From: Mycoplasma sp. 'Moose RK'
GTDB taxonomy: Bacteria; Bacillota_I; Bacilli_A; Mycoplasmatales; Metamycoplasmataceae
Length of the DNA: 64,000 nucleotides
Assembly (NCBI RefSeq): GCF_015708155.1
Contig: NZ_JADDYD010000001.1
Span: 184,001 to 248,000, forward strand
Direction: 5' to 3'
Below are positions 56,360 to 64,000 of the stretch, in pieces (the stretch's first letter is position 1; each line of letters opens with the position of its first letter). A program made the position numbers and the translations under genes. Under the pieces are notes generated by a model that saw nothing but the letters and a program-made list of their open reading frames with translations, did no database searches and was not told the origin of the DNA.

Positions 56360-59300
56360 ATGAAAAAATTCACTTTAAAACAAATACTTCTCACAACTTT
56401 AGGAGTGAGTGCGATTACCAGTGTTGCTGTTACAATTCCGCTTGTTAGTTCACTAACTTCAAGAAATTTTGATCAAAAATTGAAAGAATTTGTTGAAAAT
56501 AAAAGCTCTGCCAAAAATTTGCCAAAGTTTGACATTGAAAACAAACAAGAAATTGAAGAATTAGCTAAGAAATTACAACCAAAATCAAAATTTTCTGAGC
56601 GCTTGGATGCTTATGATGCGCTTAATTTACATTATGACAAAAGTTACAATTTTGATATAAACGATGCAATTGATTTTTCTGATTTGCAGAAAAAATTTCC
56701 GAATTTAACTTTCAAAATTTTAGCACCTGAGTCAAAAAATGCTGTAAAAATTAGTCAAAATATCATTGAAGATTTGCCACTTAGTGTGACAAACCCGGAA
56801 AAAACTGTTAATTTTGTAACCAAAATAAACCTTGATTTTTCTAAAAAATTGAAGGATTTTCAATTTAGACCAGAAAATCTTAGTGCAACAATTAGCCTTT
56901 CAAAATTAGATTTTTTGAGAAACAAAACCGCAACCGAAATTGCAATTTTGTTTTATAAGGATTTTTACAAAAATTACAAGGAATCAAAAGATGAAAAAGT
57001 GGCAATTTTTAAAACTTTTTCCAAATTTGGCGGAGTTTCTTTGAGTTTAAGTTCAGATTCTTTGGTAATTTTACCCTCAAATTATGAACTAAAACCGGAT
57101 TTACAATTGGAAAAACTGGTTTTTTCTAACGTTAAAGACTCGCAAAAGTCAATTTCGCTAAGTATGATTTTGTTTGACAAATTAACAAATAAATCAACCA
57201 ATTTTTCCTTAAAATTTGTTGATTTGCCGTCACCAAACGAAAATTTTGTCAACAAATTTTCAGAAATTTTTAGTCAAAATTTTGATTTTAACTCTGAAAT
57301 TTCAAAATATTTAGCAAAAAATAATTTGAAACCGTCGCAAATCATCCAAAAAAAGTCTAAAGATTTAAATGTAGAATCAAATTTTTCCTCTTGATTTCAA
57401 GCCAAATTTGGTAAAGGCGAAACCACTTTTTTAAACGAAATCAAACCTTTTTTGTACGACTTTACGGCTAAAAAAGTTACTTTTAAATTAGGTGAATTTG
57501 AAAAAAATCAAACAAAAAATGAAAATTTGATTCCAATAAATTTAGAAATTTCTGGAAATTTTTCAAAATCACTTAATATTCCAGCCGGCCTAAATCTTAA
57601 TAGCGGCAGCGAATACACCTATAATTTTAGTTTGAATTTTGACGCGACTGCCTCAATTTATTCATCCTATTTAAAAAATGCAGCTGAAAATTTTGGTTCT
57701 GTTGCAGCAAAAAATCCTGAAAAACTGAATTTTGAACTCAAAAAAGATTTGCCAATCACAATTTTTGCTTCAACAATTGATGACACAATTAAGCAATTTT
57801 TCAACAAACCACTCGATCTTAAAAACATTACGAAAACTGCGGCGCCATTGTTTGAATTGTTAAATTTCTCCACTAAATCTAAAGAAAAACTAGCAGTTGT
57901 GGTGCCAGAATCTGAGGCTAATGAGTCAAAGGATGCTGCTGCAACAGAACCTAAGCCAATGAAGGTTTCACATGTTTCAACTACTTTGTTTGATGAAGAG
58001 TCAGTAAAAGCAACTAGTCCTAAAAACCCAGCTTCTCCAATTGTTCCAGTGCCACAACCGCAGCAAAAACTAGGTGATTATTTAAAATCTTTTTTTGAGG
58101 ATCTTGCAAAAAGCAAGTTTTTGCCGAACACTTTCGTTTATTTGTCATCAAGTTTTAAAGATCAATACACTCTTCAAATTGAACTCAGAGAAAATGAAAG
58201 CATTATTCAGAAATTTGAGGTCAAAATTGATGATGTTTTGCCAGACAATGTTGCCTACAAGGAACTCACAGATAACACCAAAACTTATCTTTTTCTTGAT
58301 TGACAAACAAATGTTAAAACAGAAGTTCTTGAAAATGAAAAGACAAAAAAAGTAACTTCAATTTCATCAATTAATAATAAAGATTTAAAATTTGTGCCCG
58401 GAAAAAGAGAAGAAAAAAATTGAACATTGCCCGAAACAAAACCTTATATTAACGAAAAAGATGGCGGAATCTATTTAACGGATTCAGGTCTAGATTTAGA
58501 AAAAACAACTAAAAATAGCCCATCATCAGCAACACAGTCTTCAACTAGTTCACCAAAAACAAATCCAACCGCTGATGATTTAAAGTTAAAACTTGGAAAA
58601 ACTTTTGTCTATGTTTTTAAACCAACAAAACCAGTTGGTCCGATTTATGCAAAGTATTTTTTGTTGAAAACAACCACAGAAACAAATAAAAATAATTTTG
58701 GTTTGTTAATCAGACCCTATAACACCATTTTTCCAAATATTTTGAGTACTAATTTGATAGGTTATGAATCTGAAAAAAAACCTTTATCACAAGGAAGATT
58801 TCCAGATTTAACTGATTATGAGCAAATTAGTTCTAATGGTGGTACAACCTTTGTAATGAAAACCACGCTGCAAAACACTTATAACGGAAAAGCTGATATT
58901 AAACTCAAGATTGATAAAAATAAAAACCCTCTTCTTGATGTTAATCTTAAAACTAAAAACTCTGTGGATCCGCGAAAAGATTTTCTTTCTCAACCTAATG
59001 CGACAGTGATGTTAGTTTTAACAATTGACAAAAATGATGAGGGAAAAAATAAACAAAAATTGAAATTTTCCCTTTACACATCAGAGCACAAAAATGGTTT
59101 AGAACCAATTTTCAATTGGGACCAGGACATTGAATTTGGTCTGCAAGTTGATTTGTCGAAGAATTTGACGCTTGGAACCACAAAAACTCTTGGCGAAAAA
59201 TGGCCACCAGAATATCAGTCATCAGGTAAAACGTCCAAACCTGCGACACCAGTTAATCCTGATTTGGCACCAAAAGGTGGGATCACTTTTAAAGCCCTTG

Positions 59301-59389
59301 CCTTGTTTGATAAACCCAAAACCCATGAAGGCTTAACTGAAATCCTTAGAAAATTTCATCAACAATATTTTGAAAAAACTGATAATTAG
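56360..59389 (+). CDS. Adhesin-like paralog B
   Basis: 1009 aa (starts MKKFTLKQILLTTLGVSAIT). Residues 1-145 and about 180-300 closely match A and C. From about residue 310 it diverges (PSPNENFVNKFSEIFSQNFD), with a Pro/Ala/Ser-rich linker (about 520-570). The C-terminal domain (LGKTFVYVFKPTKPVGPIYA, NNFGLLIRPYNTIFPNIL, DFLSQPNATVMLV) is the type shared with C. An in-frame TTG at 56336 would extend it, but the ATG at 56360 aligns with A, C and D. A conserved leader with poly(A) and a leader ORF lies upstream. Confidence 0.8.
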
Positions 59390-59396
59390 TGATTTC

Positions 59397-59413
59397 AAAA
59401 AAAAAAAAAAAAA
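59397..59413 (+). repeat. Poly(A) run after paralog B
   Basis: About 17 A residues, 8 nt after the stop. The matching place after paralog A is interrupted (A6-G-A-G-A6), so the run has changed since duplication. It lies outside any gene. Confidence 0.7.
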
Positions 59414-59502
59414 CATTTTGCGTTTCAATATATAATATAAAAAGTATCTATATATTACATAATGGATATGTAAAAAAATAAAATTAAGTAAGAAAAGTTT
59501 TC

Positions 59503-59928
59503 ATGTATTTCATTTTTTCCTTTATATTTGGCTTATTATTTGGCCGAAAAATTCAAAAAAGATCAATTTTAGCGCTATTTTTTTGGGCGATTTTTTTGTT
59601 GGTTACAGGGATTATAATTATTTTTGTGCTTGAAAAACCTTGATTTGATGCAACCTCAATTGTTGGTCTTTTGTCAATTACAATTTCAATGTTAGCAACA
59701 GTTTTAAGATTTGGCCTTTTTAGCAGTTTTTCGATTTCCTATCACAATTGAAGGATGGAATCGCAAAATAAAATTTTGAAAAAAAAGGGTTTTGAACCCC
59801 AAAAAATGGAAATTAACCATGCCTTTATTAAAAAAAAACAAAAAGAAATGTCATGACTTTCGATTTTTATTGGATTTTTTATTGGATGTTTGTTACTAAT
59901 TATTAGTTTGCCATTTTTGTTTTCTTAA
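59503..59928 (+). CDS. Small membrane protein, unknown function
   Basis: 141 aa, open only with TGA as Trp (three codons). It has about four hydrophobic helices: about 2-12, 20-42, 46-68 and 118-140. A basic loop (about 82-112, KKKGFEPQKMEINHAFIKKK) lies between helices 3 and 4. A deleted copy lies between A and B, so it belongs to the duplicated unit. There is only a weak Shine-Dalgarno (AAGAAAAG). Function not known. Confidence 0.65.
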
Positions 59929-59990
59929 AATTAAAACCATATTTGTTAGCATCTTTTCTTGGTTTAAAGTCTAATTTTAAGTGGATGTAC

Positions 59991-60015
59991 AAAAAGTTGT
60001 AAATTGTGTTATAAT
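59991..60015 (+). promoter_or_regulatory. Promoter of paralog C (short A5 tract)
   Basis: TGTTATAAT with -10 at 60010-60015, preceded by A5 (59991-59995) and GTTGTAAATTGTGT. The same block before B has A16. The spacing from the conserved GTRC to TATAAT is 19 nt here and 28 nt before B. Confidence 0.6.
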
Positions 60016-60060
60016 TAACGATCAAACAAATTTCCGTAACTAATTTAAGGGGGTAAAGAT

Positions 60061-60138
60061 ATGAGAAAATTTAATTTACAACCTAATTTAATAGACAATT
60101 TTGGCAAAAAAAAAAAAAAAACTGCCAAAAAATTGTAA
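60061..60138 (+). CDS. Leader ORF of paralog C (poly(A)16, closed)
   Basis: The start resembles the B leader (MRKFNLQPNLIDNFG, strong GGGGG ribosome site). The A run is 16 (60106-60121), so the frame passes into ACT-GCC and ends at TAA 60136 after 25 codons, 124 nt before the adhesin ATG. In B the run is A15 and the frame stays open. Coding is not proved. Confidence 0.4.
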   Translation: MRKFNLQPNLIDNFGKKKKKTAKKL

Positions 60139-60262
60139 ATTTATTTCTTTTTTTGTAAAAATATCATTTAATTTTCGCTCTATAAATCCTCTCAAAAATT
60201 TTTATAGCTGAGAAAAAAATTCACTATTTTTGTCGTAGTTTTGGGAGAGTTATAGAAAAATT

Positions 60263-63262
60263 ATGAAAAAATTTACTTTAAAACAAATACTTTTCACAAC
60301 TTTAGGAGTGAGTGCGATTGCAAGTGTTGCTGTCACAATTCCGCTTGTTAGTTCACTAACTTCAAGAAATTTTGATCAAAAATTGAAGGAATTTGTTGAA
60401 AATAAAAGTTCTGCCAAGAATTTGCCAAATTTTGACATTGAAAATAAACAAGAAATTGAAGAATTAGCTAAGAAATTACAGCTAAAATCAAAATTTTCTG
60501 AGCGCTTGGATGCTTATGATGCGCTTAATTTACATTATGACAAAAGTTACAATTTTGATATAAACGATGCAATTGATTTTTCTGATTTGCAGAAAAAATT
60601 TCCGAATTTAACTTTCAAAATTTTAGCACCTGAGTCAAAAAATGCTGTAAAAATTAGTCAAAATACCATCAAAGATTTGTTGCTCAGTGTAACAAATTTA
60701 GAAAAAACCGTCAATTTTACAACCAAAATCAGTCTTGATTTTTCCAAAAAATCGAAAAACTTTCAGTTTATCCCCGAAAATCTTAATGCTACAATTAATC
60801 TTTCAAAATTAGATTTTTTGAAAAACAAAACCGCAACAGAAATTGCAATTTTGTTTTATAAGGATTTTTACAAAAATTACAAGGAATCAAAAGATGAAAA
60901 AGTGGCAATTTTTAAAACTTTTTCCAAATTTGGTGGAGTTTCTTTGAGTTTAAGTTCAGATTCTTTGGTAATTTTACCCTCAAATTATGAACTAAAACCG
61001 GATTTACAATTGGAAAAACTGGTTTTTTCTAACGTTAACGACTTGCAAAAGTCAATTTCGCTAAGTATGATTTTGTTTGACAAATTAACAAACAAATCAA
61101 CCAATTTTTCCTTAAAATTTGTTGATTTTCCGCCATCAAATGAAAATTTTGGCGATAAATTTTTACAAGCTTTTAGCCAAAATTATGAACTAAAACCGGA
61201 AATTACAAAATATTTATCTGAAAAAAATTCAAAAGTAAAGGATATTTTTCAAAAAAAACCTTCTGATTTAGTTGCAAATTTTGATTTTATTTCCTGATTT
61301 AAGGAAAAAGATCATAAGACAAAATCAACATTTTTAAGTGAAATTAAAGATTTTTTTCCTGGTTTTGAAGTCAAAAATGTTGATTTTAAATTAGGATCTT
61401 TTCATGAAAATCAAGCAGAAAACGATAATTTAGTGCCAATAAATTTGCAAGTTAGCGGAAATTTTTTAGAAAGCAACCTACCAGCTGGTCTAAATTTTGG
61501 TAACAAGAACGAGTATACTTATAATTTTAAATTTAATTTTGATGCTTCCAGCAAAATTAATTCTTCATATTTTGAAAATGCAATTAAAAATTTTGACTTA
61601 ACCGTAAAAGATTTTAAAAATTTGAATTTCAAAATTAAAAAGGATTTGCCAATCACAATTTTTGCTTCAACAATTGACAATTCAATCAAGGATTTTTTGA
61701 ACAAACCACTTGAATTAAAAAATATTACAAAGATTGTTTCTCCTCTTTTTCAAATTCTTAATTTTTCAGTAAATTCTAAGGAAATTGATGTTCCCGGAGC
61801 AAAATCAACCCTGCCAGCCCAATCAGTTGCCATAAAAACTCCTGTTTCAACGACCTTATTTGAAGAAATGACTATTCAAGGAGTGCAAGTTGCAGATTCC
61901 GCAACTAAAAACCAGTCAACTCAAGAAGATTCTGTTGAAAAATTAGCGCCTGAGCCAAAAAAATCACTAAAAAAAATGGGTGATTATTTAAAATCAATTT
62001 TTGATGGTCTTTCAAAAAGCAACCTTCCACCCAACACTTTTGTTTATTTATCAACGAGTTTCGAGGATGAATATACTCTGGAAATCAAGATAGAATCTGA
62101 CAAGAAAGTGTTGGAAACGCTAAAGATTAAGATTGAGGATGTTGCCCGCGATAACGTCGCTTACAAAGCGCTTAAAGATTCAACAAAAACAGATCTTTTC
62201 CTTGACTGACAAACAAATGTTGAAACAAAAATTGAGAAAACTGATGAAAAAAATTCAAAAACCTTGGTGACTTCAATTTCGTCAATTGACAATTCAAATT
62301 TAAAATTTGTGCCTGGTCAAAGGCAAAAAGATAATTGAAATCTAAATGAAACTAAACCTTTTATTAGTGAAAAAAATGACGGAATTTATTTGACTGATTC
62401 AGGACTTGATTTGCAAAAATCAATTACAGATCAAGCGTCAGGTTCAGATCTAAAACAAAACTCAGGTACTACTGATTTAAAATTGAAAATTGGAAAAACT
62501 TTTGTCTATGTTTTTAAACCAACAAAGCGAGTTTCACCAATGTATGCAAAGTATTTTTTGCTAAAAACAACTACTACAGAAAAAAATAAGAACAATTTTG
62601 GTCTATTAATTAAACCTTATAACACCATTTTTCCAAATATTTTGAGTGCCAATTTAATTGGTTATGAATCTGAAAAAACACCTTCATCACCAAAAAGATT
62701 TCCAGATTTAACTAGTGATTATGAAAAAAATATGTCCAATGGTGAAACCATTTATAGCATAAAAACTCAACTACAAAGCACTTATAATGGAAAAGCGGAC
62801 ATTAAATTAAGGATTAAAAATCACTCGCCTATTCCTGAAATTAATTTATCTACTAAAAATTCTGTGGATTCCCGAAAAGATTTTCTTTCTCAACCCGACG
62901 CAACAGTGATGTTAGTTGCAACAGTCGAAAAAAATGAAAATACAAATGAAAAAAATAAGCAAAAATTAAAATTTTCCCTTTACACATCAGAACATAAAAA
63001 AGGATTAGAACCAGTTTTTAATTGGAAACAAGATATTGAATTTGATTTGTTAGTTGACCTATCCAAAAATTTAACACTTGGAACTACAAAAACTATTGAC
63101 GAAAAATGACCTCCTTCTGACCAACCTAAAGTTAGTTCTGATTTGGCACCAAAAGGCGGTATTACTTTTAAAGCTCTTGCCTTGTTTGATAAACCTAAAA
63201 CCGATGATGCGCTAACTGAAATCCTTAGAAAATTTCAACAGCAATATTTCATTGATAATTAG
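60263..63262 (+). CDS. Adhesin-like paralog C, mosaic of A and B types
   Basis: 999 aa. Residues about 1-530 are almost identical to A, also at DNA level; one difference turns a Leu TTA of A into a TGA (Trp) near 61297. The linker (about 535-565, TIQGVQVADSATKNQSTQED) is unique. The C-terminal domain (IGKTFVYVFKPTKRVSPMYA, NNFGLLIKPYNTIFPNIL, DFLSQPDATVMLV) matches B, not A. This points to gene conversion or recombination within the cluster. It has its own promoter and leader. It ends FQQQYFIDN, slightly different from A and B. Confidence 0.8.
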
Positions 63263-63382
63263 TAATTTTTATATAAAAATCAAAAATTTATTATTAAAAT
63301 TTTTGATCATATGGCGTGATTTTGAATTAATTTTGAGTAAGCACCCATGAAAAATGGTAAATTTGTTGTGAAAAAACAAAGG

Positions 63383-63406
63383 TTTTTCCTAAATTTTTCT
63401 ATTTTT
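63383..63406 (+). repeat. Dispersed intergenic motif, copy 3
   Basis: TTTTTCCTAAATTTTTCTA plus T run; one to two differences from copy 1. Confidence 0.55.
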
Positions 63407-63426
63407 CAGGTCTTTAAGGTGACTTA

Positions 63427-63465
63427 AATTCAAAAAAGCGCCTATTATCGGCGCTTTTTTGAATT
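63427..63465 (+). terminator. Terminator after paralog C
   Basis: 16-bp stem (AATTCAAAAAAGCGCC and complement) with a 7-nt loop and T6 in the right arm. Confidence 0.85.
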
Positions 63466-63603
63466 ATCCACTTTTCAGGATTTTCAGCTTAAAAAATGGA
63501 TAAAATTTGAAGCAAAAATTTTAGATGTTAACAATGAGACTTTATGGAAATTTACTCATAAAAACCTTTGTTTTTACCACTTTTTAGTGGAAAATCTATT
63601 TGA

Positions 63604-63628
63604 TTTTTCTTAAATTTTTCCGCTTTTT
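63604..63628 (+). repeat. Dispersed intergenic motif, copy 4
   Basis: TTTTTCTTAAATTTTTCCGC plus T run; two differences from copy 1. Confidence 0.55.
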
Positions 63629-63631
63629 ACC

Positions 63632-63647
63632 AAAAAAAAAAAAAAAA
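63632..63647 (+). repeat. Poly(A)16 run upstream of paralog D
   Basis: Pure A16, about 90 nt before the -10 box of D. Too far to be a spacer tract, but a possible slippage site. Confidence 0.7.
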
Positions 63648-63734
63648 CGACTTTAATTTAAAAATATCACCGAAAATCAATGCTTTTTATAAAAAATTCA
63701 TAAAATTAACAAAATTTGTCAAAATTATGAATTG

Positions 63735-63743
63735 TGCTATAAT
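63735..63743 (+). promoter_or_regulatory. Extended -10 promoter of paralog D
   Basis: TGCTATAAT ends 88 nt before the ATG at 63832. The leader ORF seen before B and C is absent here. Confidence 0.6.
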
Positions 63744-63831
63744 TTTTTCAGTTGATTTGAATAAAAATTATATATTTGAAGTAAAAAATTCGCTAATTTT
63801 ACGCTAATTTTGAAAGGTGTTTAGATAAATT

Positions 63832-64000
63832 ATGAAAAGACTGACTCTAAAACAGATAATTCTTATAACTCTCGGGGTCAGTGTAATTGCGAGCGCCGCT
63901 ATTTCCATTCCATTTTTTAGCAGATTAAATTTAAAAAATTTTGATGAGAAATTGAAGCAATTTGTTGATAAAAAAAATTTTGCCAAAAATTTAGTAAAAT
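63832..64000 (+). CDS. Adhesin-like paralog D, cut by window edge
   Basis: Only the first 56 codons are visible. MKRLTLKQIILITLGVSVIA and NFDEKLKQFVDKKNFAKNL match the start of A-C but with clear divergence, so D is an older copy. AAAGG lies 15 nt before the ATG, as for A. Confidence 0.75.
   Translation, partial: MKRLTLKQIILITLGVSVIASAAISIPFFSRLNLKNFDEKLKQFVDKKNFAKNLVK

Larger units (their letters stand above)
63263..63831. other. Intergenic region C-D
   Basis: 569 nt without a credible gene. It holds two copies of the dispersed motif, a strong terminator, an A16 run and the promoter of paralog D, listed separately. The block CCCATGAAAAATG near 63345 recurs at 25528, and TTTTCAGCTTAAAAAATGG near 63480 resembles 13890-13910. 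Confidence 0.6.

Noticed and set aside
56336-56360. Earlier TTG start for paralog B
   Set aside because: A, C and D all start at the matching ATG; the extension covers the end of the leader ORF.
52878-64000. Tandem direct repeats as a possible CRISPR or mobile element
   Set aside because: The repeat units are 3-kb coding genes with spacers; no short repeat-spacer pattern, transposase or terminal inverted repeats were seen.

Overview
The window is AT-rich mollicute DNA. It uses genetic code 4: TGA sits in frame inside almost every conserved gene and reads as Trp. The gene set, the gene order and the cluster of P97/P102-type surface protein genes at the right end point to the Mycoplasma (Mesomycoplasma) hyopneumoniae / flocculare / ovipneumoniae group. 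Sequence alone does not fix the species. I saw no rRNA, tRNA, CRISPR array, insertion sequence or prophage.

Layout. 1-5.4 kb (minus strand): aspS (partial at the left edge), hisS and a fused secDF. 5.6-8.15 kb (plus): glyA, rpmG, pepP, ending at two strong hairpins that face uvrC (minus, 8.4-10 kb). 10.1-13.7 kb: a small membrane protein, then CIRCE-controlled dnaK, then dnaJ. 14.2-19.6 kb: cmk-der-HU-small membrane protein-lepA-multi-pass membrane protein, packed tightly. 19.7-22.5 kb (minus): a TsaC/YrdC-domain protein and uvrB. 22.8-25.5 kb: a large lipoprotein with a DUF31 trypsin-like protease domain. 25.7-37.3 kb: leuS, gdpP-rplI-dnaB, a CNNM/CorC protein, a zinc metallopeptidase, cysS, rlmB, a SigH-position sigma factor, rpmG, secE and nusG. 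The gdpP-rplI-dnaB and cysS-rlmB-sigH-rpmG-secE-nusG orders are those of Bacillus subtilis. 37.4-38.5 kb (minus): rpsO and tpiA. 38.6-45.6 kb: CIRCE-controlled clpB, then ftsH, lysS and a Cof-type HAD phosphatase. 45.6-48.6 kb (minus): mnmE and an ABC-F protein. 48.7-64 kb (plus): a lipoprotein, a P97/P102-like protein, then at least four tandem paralogous adhesin-like genes (A, B, C and partial D).

How the genes work together. The core part supplies translation (aminoacyl-tRNA synthetases, ribosomal proteins, LepA, Der, RlmB, MnmE, TsaC), protein export (SecDF, SecE), protein quality control (DnaK, DnaJ, ClpB, FtsH) and repair (UvrB, UvrC). dnaK and clpB carry matching CIRCE operators and so probably form an HrcA regulon; dnaJ has none. 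The right-hand cluster is the accessory, surface-exposed part.

Most interesting region: 52.8-64 kb. Adhesin genes B and C each sit behind a conserved leader: an extended -10 promoter, a strong Shine-Dalgarno, a short leader ORF starting MRKFNLQPNLI, and a poly(A) run inside that ORF flanked by TTTTGGC/GCCAAAA. The run is A15 before gene B, which keeps the leader ORF open to 7 nt before the adhesin ATG. It is A16 before gene C, which closes the leader after 25 codons. A second poly(A) run lies just upstream of the -10 box, A16 before B but only A5 before C. This looks like a two-layer slippage switch for surface variation. Gene C is also a mosaic: nearly identical to A over its first half and B-like at its C-terminus. 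Other points of interest are a SigH-like sigma factor, a LeuRS with an eroded editing site, a UvrC without its helix-hairpin-helix tail, an ABC-F protein with a dead-looking second ATPase site, and a dispersed intergenic motif.
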